In this document: positions 19,690-30,502 of the stretch, one piece after another
Layout of the letters: every line of letters begins with the position of its first letter
How positions within the stretch are numbered: position 1 is the first letter of the stretch
From: Chrysophaeum taylorii
Lineage: Eukaryota; Sar; Pelagophyceae; Pelagomonadales; Pelagomonadaceae
NCBI GenBank assembly: GCA_029834535.1
Contig: JAQMWT010000355.1
Span: forward strand, 1 to 54,618
Reading direction: 5' to 3'
DNA: 54,618 bases
Translations under genes and position numbers: made by a program
The notes under the pieces: model-generated
What the model saw: the letters and a program-made list of their open reading frames with translations, nothing else
Databases searched by the model: none
Told to the model about the DNA's origin: nothing

Positions 19690-21210
19690 CAGGCGTACGC
19701 GACCGCGACGTCGGCGGGCGAACCCGCCCCCGACCACGCCCCGCTACCGGGCCCGGGCTTGTTCGACGACGATCAGGACCCTGCCCTTTGGCACGAGGCG
19801 CCGCCCTCGACCTTCGTCTTCGACTACGGACCCCCCGACCCGACGGCTCCCCGATCCCTTCGGGAGGCCCGTGGCCGCCCGGACGCGCCTGGCTGGACGG
19901 CGGCCGTCCTCAAGGAACACGGCGCCTTCTTCCAATTCGAGGCCATCCGCGTTGTAGCCGCCCGTGACGTCTCTGATGACGCCGTGGTCGTCGGCTGCAT
20001 TACCGCCCTCGCCGTCAAGCGCGATGGCACGCAGAAGGTTCGCTTCTGCTACGACGGGGCTCAAGCCAAACGGACCGAGACTGCGCATGCGCTCGCCGTC
20101 CCGGAGGACCACGACGATGCGCCTTGTACCGTCACTGCGGTTTCACCCTCGTACGCGTCGCCATGCGCTGACAACAATGCCGTGCTCGTCTTCGTGGCCG
20201 TCTGCAACCGCTACGGCTATGTCGCCTGCGCTGGGGACGCTCGGTGCGCCTACCTCCAATCTCACCCACTCCTGCCTCATGAGCGCCGCTACATGCGCCC
20301 GCCTCGCCACATCGGCGACTACATGGCAGACCTTCCTCCGGACCAACGATACGACCCGGCTCGGTCGCTGTGGCTCACGCTCAAGCCTGTCTACGGCCAG
20401 CCCCATGCGGGCCGCAAGTGGTATGAGACGTTCGTCGAGTACCTCGGCCTTCTTGGCTTCCTCGAATCGCCGTACCACCCCTGCTTCTTCTACCGCTATG
20501 AAGATACTGGGCCGCCGACGGTACTCATCAGCGTTGTCGACAACATTCCGCTCGCGGGCCAACCGGACGCCGTGGCTGAAGTACGCGCTGCGCTCAGCGA
20601 CCGTTTTGTCATGACGTGGGAAGACGTCGCTCACGACATCTGCGGCATCACCCTCGACTACCGTGCCGATGGCTCTGTCTTCGCCCACCAGCGCCCGTAC
20701 ATCGACAAGGTCCTCGGTCACCTCGGCTACGGCTCGATCACGGTCGGGCCTGCCACACCGATGCACCTGGACTTCAACGTCGACCCCCACGTACCCGACA
20801 AGACGGCCGACAGCGGCGACGTCCGTGCCGCGCTCGCCATCAACCCACGCGAGGCCCTTGGTCTGCTCATGTTCACGCGGGCGACGTTGCCCACCTTCGC
20901 GCGCACGGTTCACGTCCTGGCCACCGCCGTAAACGTGTGGTCCGAGCGCCACGCTCGGGCCCTCGACCGTGCCCTGCGCTGGCTCGCGGCTCACCGGGAC
21001 CTTGGCATCCTGTTTTCTGCTGCCTACCGAGGCGCCTTCCACCTCTCTGCTTATGCGGACGAGAGTCTTGGCTGTGAGCTCGCTCGCGGTGCGCACGGCT
21101 CTGCCCTCTCGCGCCTCGGTGGTGCCGTTCTCCTCAAGGGGGCTGCGTCTCCGAGGCCAGGCGGCGCGTCTCTGCGACGTGCCACAGCACGCCTGCAATT
21201 GCCATCTTAG
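19690..21210 (+). pseudogene. Reverse transcriptase and start of RNase H, copia J
   Basis: Long open frame covering copia RT: APGWTAAVLKEHGAFFQF, CAGDARCAYLQSHPL (motif A Asp present), LKPVYGQPHAGRKWYETF, ISVVDNIPLAG where the YVDD box reads VVDN so that the second catalytic Asp is Asn, then YIDKVLGHLGY, LGLLMFTRATLPTFARTVHV (tRPDi replaced) and the RNase H start FHLSAYADESLGCE. The frame is lost at about 21140. The VVDN change alone would be expected to abolish polymerisation. Confidence 0.92.
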
Positions 21211-21535
21211 CGCTGTCTCACACTGTCCGTCGCCTCCTTGGCGTGCGCCACCTCATCCAGACCCCCGAGGGGTCCGGCCGCCTCGCACCACGGTATGGTG
21301 TGATAACCAACCGGCACTGAAGATCGTCCGTCGCCGTCTTCTGTCGCCTAACTTGCGCCATCTGCGTATCGCCCTCAATGCCCTCATTTGCGCAGTTGAT
21401 ACGTACGACTGTGCCTACAAGTACGTCAAGACCAAGCTCAATTACGCCAACGTCTTCGTTTCCAACGAGGACGCTGACCTCTTCGACCGCGATACTGCCT
21501 TCCTCACCGGTCATGTCACCCCTGACCTCTCCTAG
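21140..21535 (+). pseudogene. RNase H C-terminus, copia J
   Basis: Third frame: TTVWCDNQPALKIVRRRL (v.cDNqsai), LRHLRIALNALICAVDT (R.KHId...h..R), KYVKTKLNYANVF and a terminal DLFDRDTAFLTG. Stop at 21533-21535, about 130 bp before the 3' LTR. Confidence 0.85.
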
Positions 21536-21666
21536 ACTCCTGGGGAGGTCCTACCTCGCTCTGCTCTTGTTCTTTCTTTTTCGCGCCCTTCCGCTGCGCT
21601 TCGCTCCTTTCACGTGCCTCCTGCAGCCCTCTCTTCGCACCTGATCGCTTCGCTGGATGGGGAGGC

Positions 21667-21778
21667 ACCAGCCTGTCCCAGTGACACGCCACTGACACAC
21701 CACGCACGCGCCACGTCGCCTGTCCTGACACTAGGTCACATGCCACGTTCACTTCATACACACACGACACTCATGCGG
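21667..21778 (+). repeat. 3' LTR of copia J
   Basis: 112 bp matching 16538-16660 except for the missing 11-bp duplication and a few substitutions. Confidence 0.85.
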
Positions 21779-21783
21779 TCTAC

Positions 21784-22323
21784 TCTTCCGGCGGGTCCGT
21801 GTCGTCCTCTTGGTTTTCTTTGTCGGGGATCGTGGTCTCGTCGGCGACGTTGGCGATCTTGCCGTATTTGCCTCGGGCCCACTCCATGAACTCGCGGTTC
21901 ATGCACAAGAGGACGAGCATGTCGCATTCTTCGTCGCCAAGCAGCGAGTTATCCTCGGTCAGAACGATGTTGCCGGCCGAGATGATTCGTTCGCAGAAGC
22001 TCTCGGCAGGAAGCGTGCCGATGGAGCCGCGTGAAGATCTGGCGAGCTTGGGGGGGAAGCCGTACTTGGTGTCTTTCTCGATCTTCTTGTAGAGCTTGCC
22101 CACATGGAGGGGTAGAAGGTGCTCGACGAGAGCCGGCTCCTTGACGTTCTTCGATTCGTCGAACTCATTTTTCATTTGATCTCAGCCGCGTATCGGATCC
22201 AGTGTGCGAACACTTCATCGTGCTCCGCCGCAAAATCCGGGACCAGATCCTCGTCGGTTGGTGCTTCGGCGTCTGCTTCCTTTGGTATACCCCAGACGCT
22301 GAGTATTGGCTGGCCGTAGTCGT
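21784..22323 (-). pseudogene. hAT transposase, C-terminal dimerisation region
   Basis: hAT transposases are DDE cut-and-paste enzymes with a conserved C-terminal dimerisation segment. The minus frame from 22175 reads SIGTLPAESFCERIISAGN, then LLGDEECDMLVLLCMNREF, the pattern (l.ip.ss..sER.FS.ag....... L.....e.l..l..N) of the hATC domain. Upstream (22323-22175) another frame (DLVPDFAAEHDEVFAHWIRY) joins after a one-base shift near 22178. The gene is cut on the 5' side by the LTR of gypsy D (22324) and at its stop by copia J. It could be the missing end of the hAT half at 30790-32000, which lies on the same strand. Confidence 0.82.
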
Positions 22324-22880
22324 TGTGGCGGTAACTCCCGCTTCTTGGGGCTTACCCTACTTCTTATGGCCGGTTAGCACCCGGAAAGTCCGCGCTGGGA
22401 TGGGGTTCGCTCGGTTGGGCAGAACGCGACGGACAGGTCGATTGTTCGTGGACCAACACGTTTGCGGCCTGCGACGCTTTTGCACGACTTCGCACGAGAC
22501 CGCGCGCAGTGGCGGTCCGTCATCAACGAGTCCTCGTCCCTCGCCTCTGCCCCAACTGCGCGATTTTCCTCTGTGATTCCGGATCGGCTCCTGCCTGTCC
22601 GGCCTGGCTCCCATGCTCGGTAGAGGTCTGAAGTTAGTTAGTTATGGCTTAAAACACCTCCTATTCCTAACCCTTTTCTGTGACGGCCACGCCACAACCT
22701 CATAAGGAGTATCTTTTATCATAAACCAACTCCCAGCCTCAAGTTGAGAGGTTTGGCGGGCGGGTTCTTTGTGGAGACGAACGCCCGACCCCTAGCCTAG
22801 CGCCGGCCTCGAGCGTAGAGGTCTTCGGCGTGTCGGCGAAACACACCTGAGCCCGGTCAGGTGCCATTTCTCCCGCCACA
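22324..22880 (+). repeat. 5' LTR of gypsy D, split by H3
   Basis: Starts TGTGGCGGTAACTCCCGCTT, like the A-family LTR, and ends TCTCCCGCCACA before the primer site. Without the H3 insertion it is about 279 bp. The middle part (CATAAACCAACTCCCAGCCT) is not alignable to the A LTR by eye. Confidence 0.75.
22371..22641 (+). mobile_element. Retroposon H3 inside the gypsy D LTR
   Basis: Ends GAAGTTAGTTAGTTATGG like H1/H2. Its 5' part (22398-22562) matches 10108-10257 and its 3' part (22563-22641) matches 10918-10989, so it is an internally deleted relative. Possible 7-bp TSD TTATGGC (22364-22370 and 22642-22648). Confidence 0.7.
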
Positions 22881-22882
22881 AG

Positions 22883-22900
22883 TGGTGGAGGACACGAGAT
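22883..22900 (+). other. Primer-binding site of gypsy D
   Basis: TGGTGGAGGACACGAGAT follows the LTR. The same sequence (one or two changes) follows the 5' LTRs of copies B (plus 40388-40405 reversed), C and G (46267-46284). Conservation between two otherwise diverged families argues for function as a tRNA primer site. Confidence 0.7.
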
Positions 22901-23287
22901 TCCGGCGATTACATCGGCTGCCGCGAGCGAGCGTCTTGCTCTACACGGTCGGAATCAGCGTGTGCGTCCTGATCAAGCGTGCCGAAGTGTTCCAAAACGA
23001 CCGTTCCTACGCGTGAGTATCTCCGCGTACCTTTTTTCGTTTACGCACGTTATCTTTACGATCGTACAGGCGCGTTTCATTATCGTTTACGACGCGCTTA
23101 TATTCCGTTTTTTTTCGCCGAGAATGTCCGGCAAAGTGGTGTCGCGAACCACAGGCATCTGAAGTGTGCCAAGCGGAAGCGGTTTCCGCACACGTCTCGA
23201 CTTTGTTTTGGTCGACGTGAGTACGCACGATTACCGATTGCGGATCGTGTCGTGGGCATTGTTGAGCCCGAAATTGGTTACGCATGA
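22901..23287 (+). other. Leader of gypsy D
   Basis: Not a clean ORF. One frame begins LLYTVGISVCVLIKRAEVFQ, similar to the leader ORF of copies C and G, and then hits a TGA. A 40-bp segment (ACGATTGCCGATTGCGGATC type) is duplicated at 23228-23310. Confidence 0.5.
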
Positions 23288-24510
23288 TTGCCGATTGCGG
23301 ATCGTGTCGTGGGCGTTATCGTGAGCCCAAGAGCGAGAGAGCGCTCATTAGCCGCCGTTCGAAGATGGCTTGGCAAGAGATTTCTCATGCTCGATCCCGA
23401 AGAGGACGTCGTGTACGGTCCGAGATGGAGGGAGACGAGCGATTTTACTGACGAAGAGCGCAAGCGGAAGGCACCGCGAGTGCGCTTCCTATGATGATGA
23501 TGATGATGATGGTGATGGTGACGGTGATGGTGATGATGTTGATGTTGATGATGATAACGATGATGACGATGTTGCGAGGCGTCCGCCGACCGACGTGCGA
23601 CGCGTGGATAAGACCCGTTCGGCTAGGAGGAGAGCCGCAGAGGCCGCAAGAGAAGAGGAAAGGATGATTGAAGAGGTAAAAGCTGGACTAGCCTATTTCC
23701 TCGTATTCAAGGTCGCGGTAGAAGATGAAGACGAGATCAAGCGCAAGGTTAAGAAAATAGAAATTATGCGAGCCGATCAAAGGAACATTCCGCCAGCACT
23801 GCAAGGAGAACGACAAGGTCGACCGCCGAACGAAGGAGATGGAAGGCGTTAAGGCAATAGAAGCTCTGCGCGCCCAATTATTTGTTTGCAAAGAAGACCT
23901 GTGCCGACGCTGCAAATAGATTGATAAGACCAAGCGCCGCCCAATGAAGGAGACCGAAGACGCGCCGACCGACTACTCGAAGGACGAACGCCGAAGATCC
24001 CGGCAGAAACCCCGATGTATGCAGTGCCGAGGTGACGAAGCGTCTGTGACGACAAAACCCGCGCGAGGTTCCCGCCGCCGCGATAATGATAAGCGGGCCG
24101 CGCCGACCGAATGCGCGGATACCGATTACGACGCCGATAGGGTGGGTCGAATATTATACGGTCGATGTTTTTGTGCCCGCGATGGAAATTCCGGTCATTC
24201 GAGCGCTGCTACCTTCAAAGCGCGAACGTCTTCGGACAAGCCGACGCCGACCAGCACTCACCTCAAGTCGCAGGAGCTCACCCAAACCAACCCGCCCACC
24301 TTGTTTCTGACGACGCTGCGCTTGATGCCATGGGCTTGGCCTTAGATCCTCCTCCAGATGACCAGACTGATGCTGTTGCCACTCCCGAGTTGAGTAATGA
24401 TGCCTCCTTCGTGGAATTGGAACATTCTCCCCCGGTGGACCAGCACGACTCGATGGACGAGGATCGCCCTCCTCGTTTTGACGATGCTATGCTCGATGCT
24501 ATGGCGTTAT
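23288..24510 (+). pseudogene. gag and Cys/His region, gypsy D
   Basis: Decayed over several frames. 23370-23852 encodes a polyaspartate stretch over a GAT-type microsatellite, then a charged helical region (RRRAAEAAREEERMIEEVK). 23870-24345 continues with coiled coil, CMQC and SGHSSAATF, the last matching SGHSSATF in gag of A and B. 24165-24504 contains DDAALDAMGLALDPPPDDQ, a unit repeated after the nested transposon (DDATLGAMGLHLGLPPDTQ at about 26435). Interrupted by the TIR transposon at 24511. Confidence 0.6.
23491..23575 (+). repeat. GAT/GGT microsatellite
   Basis: Imperfect (GAT)n with GGT and GTT variants, encoding mainly Asp in the gag frame of D. Confidence 0.9.
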
Positions 24511-24830
24511 CACGGGGATTTCAATATATGGGGAGGAAACTAGGCGCCTCCCTTTTTGGTGGCTACAAGTTCGCGCGAAATCGATGCGTCCTTCACAAAG
24601 CGCAGGCTGAGGCCGACACTGTGCGTGGGACAGCGACGCTGACCGACGTGGGAGCTTGCCCGACACCCCCCGCAGCTCATCCAAAGGCACGGCGTCGCGC
24701 GACCGCGATTCAGCCGAGCTCGGGCTCGCCGCGTCGGCCGTGTTAGTGAGCCCAACACTTCGTTGGCGCGGGACGGCGGGCGGGAGGTGACTGGCGGTGT
24801 CGATTCGACACGTAGGGTCACAGGCGAGCC

Positions 24831-25157
24831 ATGGCCGACAGTTTCGAGCGTGGCGACGACGGTGGCGCGGCTGCTGGCGCGTGTACCGCCGCACAGATCG
24901 AGAGCCGGGCGACGCCCATCTCTCAGGAGGCGAAGGAGGCACGGAAGGAGTACTTTGCGCGCGCATGCGCAGGCTGGAAGTCGCATAATTTACCTCGGGC
25001 GAATGCCGACCCTGAAGTCGATGCGATCATTGACAAGTTTGGGCCAGGCGTCGAGGCAACTGCAGAACTTCCATTTTGTTTTCCTTTTTCTTTTTTTTTT
25101 TTTAATTCTTATTTTTTGGCGCCGAGAGAAGGATGTCGCCGTCAACTTCACCGCTGA
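24831..25157 (+). CDS. Unrecognised short ORF inside the TIR transposon
   Basis: ATG at 24831, 108 residues: acidic start, then KEARKEYFARACAGWKSHN and EVDAIIDKFGPGVEA, helical and plausible as protein, ending in a stretch forced by a T tract. The tract at 25085-25110 looks like the end of an intron or an insertion, after which VNFTADPETLTSALTGRI is open in another frame. No family recognised. Confidence 0.3.
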   Translation: MADSFERGDDGGAAAGACTAAQIESRATPISQEAKEARKEYFARACAGWKSHNLPRANADPEVDAIIDKFGPGVEATAELPFCFPFSFFFFNSYFLAPREGCRRQLHR

Positions 25158-25173
25158 CCCGGAGACGTTAACG

Positions 25174-25938
25174 TCAGCCCTTACTGGTCGCATTCGTGGT
25201 TTTAAATGCGCCGTCGACCACATCCTCGAAGTTAATTAGGTGAGTAATTACTGCACTGAGTTGCTGCCCGATCGCCGGCACCCAGATGTAGGTGGTATAT
25301 AAGTGCGGTTGAGACCCGGCCGCCGACTTGCACACCATGCTGTGTGGTAAGCGGAGCACGGCCTGGTCCGGCTGGAAGAGTACACCCAGGGTGTCAGTCA
25401 ATATGGACGCCTCGTCATACTCGTCGTCTTCGGTACCGCGTCGCCGCAGCCCGTAGTCCAGATCCAGCAACAAGTATCACCAGTCCCGCGCCGACTCCGG
25501 CAGCGCCAAAACGAGCCGCACGACGATCGATGGCGCCGGCGACACACACGTAATACATGACTGCCCCGCCATAGACGTGGCGAAGGCCCCGATGTGTCAC
25601 AATGCTGACGTAGATGCCCTGTCTGGCGACAGCTGCCACCTTGTTCAACAACTTGTCGTACCACCAGGAGCAAGGGGCCTGCCTGCAAAGTCAAGAGGCT
25701 CATGATGATGTATGGTAACACGAAATTCACGCGCTCTGAGCCAACAAGGCGGGGACTCGAGTAGCACAGGCTTCTGGTCGATTAATCGAAGGAAACAGCA
25801 CAATCGATTCAACGGAGCTTCTCTTGAAGCGAGGTTATGGACCGAAATCGCGTCTGACGCGCGGCATAGTCGCCAAAACATATGAACGACACACAGACAT
25901 CGCCAGACGAGAAAACAATGTCGATCCCGAGCCGGCAC
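25174..25938 (-). other. Stretch without an identifiable gene in the TIR transposon
   Basis: Several minus frames of 60-110 residues overlap here, some hydrophobic (for example the frame 25651-25415). None shows a known motif and none is clearly preferred. Confidence 0.4.
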
Positions 25939-26226
25939 GACGGATTAGGATCAGCGCCGACACGACCTAGGTCGAGAAACAGACTTCGTACGCACCAAGC
26001 ACGTTGCGCCGGGTCCTGAAACAAGTTGCGTTGGTAGGTCGGGACGTCGACGGACGCGTCGTCACTCGCCGCGGCCTCGTGGGTCCGCGGACCCGCCCGG
26101 TCTCGAGGGCCTTCTTTTGGCCTCGTTTCCGTCTTTGGCCTCGTTTCCGTCTTTGGCCTCGTTTCCGTCTTTGGCCTCGTTTTCGTCTTTGGTGCACTCG
26201 AGGGTTTCGAAAGTTGTAGCCGATAG

Positions 26227-26333
<107 letters not shown>

Positions 26334-26372
26334 CCCTAGTTTCCTCCCCATATATCGTATCGATATCCCCTC

Positions 26373-27749
26373 GGGGATATGTTTGGACTCGCCTCCTGAG
26401 CCCTGCGCAGTGGATGACGTCCAAGGTGGTGGATTCGACGATGCTACGCTCGGCGCCATGGGCTTACATTTGGGTTTACCTCCCGACACCCAGGTGGATG
26501 ACGCGTCGATTCCAAAGTCGGTCGATGATGTTTCGGAGAGGAACATTTCGGAAGATAAGAGCGCATCTTTTGGCGCGCCCATCGAAGCTTATGTGACCAC
26601 CGATAATCAGTCGATGACGGATTTTACGTCGGGGACGACGCCTTCTTCTTTTGCAGCCCCCCCCCCCCGACGAGCCGTATGCGGATATTTTAAGCGAGAA
26701 AGCTGATGCGGGACCGAGCGAAGCGACCGAGGAAGAGGATATGGAATCGCAAGAGCTGATGAAAACGATGATGCATGAATCGTCTTTGGTGCTCTACGAA
26801 GGCTCTGATGTGTTACCCATGAATGAGGAGTTCAGAAATTCGCGGCCAGTACGTGATGATGGCTGTGTGATCAGGGAAGGTCCCGAGCGAACGACGGATG
26901 ATGAGAGTAGCTGCCGCCCAGAGAATAAATTGGACTTGCCGATCAGCACTGATATGATGAAGTTGAGCTTACAGAAGAGATGAATACGAGCTTGCAGTTT
27001 CCTAGGGAAGAAACTGCCAGAGCGGAAAGAAGTTCGACTCCGACAGCGAGACGCGGATTTATTTGCCGATGGAGAGTGGATTTGCGTTTGGTCTGACTTT
27101 CGGCAAGAGGATGATGTATGTCCCGACGTTTCGATGGACGAGGCGATTGGGTCAGTTTGGGAAGACTCTAAAGAATCAGTCGATTACAGGGATGAAGCCG
27201 ATCCAGAGATATTGGGTCCCGCCGTACTGACGCCAGAGAGAGACAAGGAACCTCCGGATAAAACTGTCGAGGATGAGTCCGATTTTTGGACGATGACGAA
27301 GTTGTTTGTTTCGAGTATTGCGCACGCATCTATGCCAGATCCGGTCGATGCCGAACCTGAGGCTAGATGTTATCCCACTGAGGTCTCACCGAGAGACGGA
27401 AAGGTGATTGAGCAAGGCTTGGAGACCATAATTTTCTTGGATCCGGGCACTTTTGTTCCGGGCATGTCAAATTGATGTGAAACGAATAGGAAGACAATTC
27501 GCCACGACGAACAGCGTTGATGGGATGGCCGATGCGACATATATTTGCCGAGAGCTCGCCGCTCAGTTCGAAGCCGACAGCATGTTCGTCGATAGAGGAG
27601 AGCTGCCGGTGAAGCGCGCACTTTTTGAATCAGGACGTAGCCAGACTACGATATACCAGTGGATCACGCCATGCGTTGCGTTCGCCGATAAAGCAACGAC
27701 CCTGCTAGGAGCCACTGTCGCCGATACCCAGAGGCTGTTTCTATTGTAG
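26373..27749 (+). pseudogene. gag-pro linker and protease-like domain, gypsy D
   Basis: Three frames: 26383-26706 (acidic linker, TDFTSGTTPSSFAAPP, then a run of 12 C at 26657-26668), 26651-26983, 27134-27475 (ending FLDPGTFVPG) and 27453-27749. The last reads VDGMADATYICRELAAQ, corresponding to VDGMADVSYICRGMV in B, and RSQTTIYQWITPCVAFADKA, corresponding to the protease body. As in B the motif is DGMA, not DTGA, so this substitution predates the split of the two families. Confidence 0.68.
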
Positions 27750-28430
27750 GATGCCGCGACATACGAGTGAGGAGCGCCGTGGTGGATTATCCACGTGCCC
27801 GAATTTCCTTTATCAGACCCAGGTCGCGTATGGGCGACGAGCGATGTGTTGTCGAAGCGAAGCCGTCGATTCCCGTTTATATACGTACATGCTACATTGG
27901 CCCCCAGTTCTCGCCTTCATCTTCAGTGGTCAACACTCATATCTGAAGCAAATTCGCATGGAGGTAGAGACGAGAAATTCTCGAGGGGGTTCCTTCCCGC
28001 AGATCTACGACGTCCGCCGCCCGAGCGTCAATCTGTATTTGCGGCGATTGGATTTCCGCCGGGTCTGCCCGCTCAGATGTCACTAGAATCCGAATCTGGT
28101 GTCGCTTATGCCGCGTGCACCGGAATGGTCGAGCCCAACGGAACCTACAATATTCCTGTGACTCTTTCTCACTTTTTGGAGTGTTCTCGTTGCGATACCT
28201 TCTGGTTACGAACAGCTAGGTCTTTTCGGCGTCAGGTGTTCGGCGTTCGATGTCCTGAATAATCACTCCGCTAGATTGGCCATATCAACCTTGCAAAAGG
28301 TGCCGACCATAGTGATGCAAGGCGACATTCTAGGTCTTGGCGACATTGTTCGGTGTCAGAACGAGTTTAACGTGGTTTCGATCGTCGCTGCTATGGACAA
28401 TATTGCAGCCGCATATGCTCAATGATGTTT
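27750..28430 (+). pseudogene. Protease end and linker, gypsy D
   Basis: Fragmented. Frames at 27795-28262 contain GVAYAACTGMVEPNGTYNIP, matching the VIAYAARTMKVEPGRTYCVP linker of A/B. The next stretch (28260-28420: KVPTIVMQGDILGLGDIV) matches DVPTVITQGEVLALGDIV. No intact ORF. Confidence 0.6.
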
Positions 28431-28536
28431 TTCTTTCGCTGTATCAGTCGTCAGTCGCCTGAGTCAAGTCAACGGGTATCCCTCGCCGATTCTGCTCAGC
28501 ACACCAACAGGCTCTTTCCTTCTGTCGGGTCAGCCC

Positions 28537-29150
28537 ATGTCCTCCTCTAGCGAATACGGTGACGAAGACAACTCTGACGAAGACAACTCTTGTCTTCGTC
28601 GATGCGAAGAGGATGAGCAAAAATGCCAACATGCTATCGATTGCGACATTCGCCAGCGTTATGAGAAAGCAGTCTGGTTATGGCCCACGTATATGAAAGA
28701 GATCATGCTGCTTAATGGACCTAGATGCTGCACTAGGGAGCTGCTGCGTGCGAACAAAATGTGTTGCACGTCTTTTCGTGTCGTCGTATAACTCGATGCT
28801 TCCGAAGACGCATCAGGGCTCCTCGCGCGGACTTTCCGAACACTCCCAGTGTTCAGCATACTCTTTGAGGGCGCTATCACCCGACCTTGCGCTTCCTCCA
28901 CAACTACTCGCCGGAGACGGCTTCGTCGTCCTTTACGTGCGTTGCATCGCCTCATTGCGTGCATTCTGCGAATGGCGACTTGAACTCCCGTGATATCGGC
29001 AAGTGTGTTACTGCGACCCACTGGACCATGAAGCTGCGCCAGAAGACATGTTTCTGCTGTGGCCGGCCGAGCAAGACGCCGTGATTCTCTCTTATGTGGC
29101 CCGATTGCACCCTTTCGGTTACGTCGTTGATTTATAGGGAGAATTCCCTT
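28537..29150 (+). pseudogene. C5-cytosine methyltransferase remnant, gypsy D
   Basis: Aligned with B over the first half of the domain: CTSFRVVV corresponds to CGTSFRVVLALDSS, CVASPHCVHSANGDLNSRDI to CIASPPCVHSALCNLTSRDV, and ATHWTMKL to ATNWTMKL. Motif I (LFSGAGG) is destroyed (LLNGPRCCTREL), the catalytic PPC reads PHC, and stops and frameshifts interrupt it. The sequence ends at YVARLHPFGYVVDL. It proves that the methyltransferase was already present in the common ancestor of both gypsy families. Confidence 0.78.
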
Positions 29151-29210
29151 GGGGGATTTTGATTTACGTACTGGCGTACGCGACACAAATACCCCCGGTC
29201 AGCGCTCAGC

Positions 29211-30502
29211 ATGGCGGAGCGACCGCTGCGACCACTCAAGGATGTATTTGCCGCTGTTTTGAAGAGCTCAATGGGAAAGAGTGCGACGGAACGTCCTGTG
29301 TGCTCAAGATGCCGCGCGAGGCGTGCGACGCATTCGGCTGGATTTCAGCAAGGAGATGAGGAACGTTGGCCTTGTCGGTATTGCGAAGCGGCTGGGAACC
29401 ATCATCGGAGTCGAGGTTCACCGCAAGGAGCGCGCGCGTAAACCATCCAAGCAGACGACTCCAAACCCCGGCCTTAGCAGCGCAGGAGCCTCGGGGAGAC
29501 ACTCGATGCAACAGACTAGAGCGCGGTCGAGATGACGCACTCTGCGCGGCGGCCCCGTTTTGGCGAGGAGGAGGAGGAGGAGGACGACGACGACGAGCTT
29601 ATGGCCATGGGCACCGAGCCCAAGGAAGCAGGTTGGGAGGTCGTGGACGACAACGATGAGGTTGAGGAGGACGAGGTGGACGAGGAGGACGAGGAGATCG
29701 AGCCCCTGTCCGAAACCTCCACCAAGGTCACCCGCAACAAGGACGGCTCGCTCCGCAAGCCGCGAGGCGCAGCAGCAAGCGACAGGTATGAGCTCGCAGT
29801 AGTCACCGCCGCTGGTGATTACAAGATCGGCGCCACCAAGAACCACAACGGTAAGTACGAGACTGGCGAGCGACCGCGCCCATTAAGAACGAACTCGAGG
29901 TGCGTTCTTTGAACCATTCGAGGTGGGGAGTCTCGGGGACCACCGCTCTCAGTGCAGATCATAGCAAGGTGGCGCTATACCTGGGCTGCGAGTTTCGCAA
30001 GAACAAGCCGTGCTGCCGGCAAGGGTGAAGCTCGATTACCACATCGCCACGGGACAGGTTGAGCTCTACTTCAGCAGCGAGCACCAGAACCACGCCAGCG
30101 ACCTCAGCGACGCCCGGCAATGTCGCGGTCTCCCGCGGCTGCTCAAGGGCCCCATCCTGGCGCGCTTCGCCGCCGACCCCAAACCCCGGCGCCGTGCGCA
30201 TCCGCCAGTGGCTCGTGGACACCGGCTTTAATTACAAGGACCAGTTCAAGTTGCACAAGGGCAACAACAATCGGAGGCAGCTGATGCGCTTCGTCCGCCG
30301 TATGCGCACCAAGCTGCTCAGTACCATGTCAGTGGGCGACATGGTCGCGTACACGGACACGATGGTTGATGGTCGTGACCTCGGCGCCCTCGTGAGCATG
30401 CTCGACATGATCGGCGACCATGCATCCTGCATCGCCCCCTGGAGATCGGCGACTCGGATACCCGCGTCGCCGTCGTTGTCGGCACCAAGAACCTCCTTTT
30501 GA
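29211..30502 (+). pseudogene. MULE-like or FLYWCH/WRKY-GCM1-type zinc-finger gene
   Basis: From ATG 29211 several frames continue; 29532-29850 is an acidic ORF (polyGlu/Asp) ending DYKIGATKNHNG at a 49-nt intron (29851-29899, GTAAGT..AG). After it the frame reads FFEPFEVG, then with a shift YLGCEFRKNKPCC and VKLDYHIATGQVELYF, SSEHQNHAS, giving the C..C..23-27 residues..H-x-H pattern of the FLYWCH/WRKY-GCM1 finger at the start of many Mutator-like transposases. 30190-30440 adds RIRQWLVDTGFNYKDQFKLH and a helical segment. No DDE core is visible. Frameshifts at about 29945 and 30180. Confidence 0.55.

Larger units (their letters stand above)
16538..21778 (+). mobile_element. Ty1/copia retrotransposon J
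   Basis: A 5.2-kb element bounded by LTRs of 123 and 112 bp and a TSD TCTAC at 16533-16537 and 21779-21783. GC-rich coding region in copia order gag, protease, integrase, RT, RNase H on the plus strand. Three frame breaks and substituted catalytic residues show that it is dead. A purine-rich tract (GGATGGGGAGG) precedes the 3' LTR. Confidence 0.93.

Noticed and set aside
23946..24345. An independent DNA-binding gene suggested by CMQC and a basic run.
   Set aside because: SGHSSAATF and position match the gag of A/B, so it is part of gypsy D gag.
25174..25938. A possible membrane-protein gene on the minus strand.
   Set aside because: Hydrophobic stretches occur, but frames are short, overlapping and without conserved motif or clear start.
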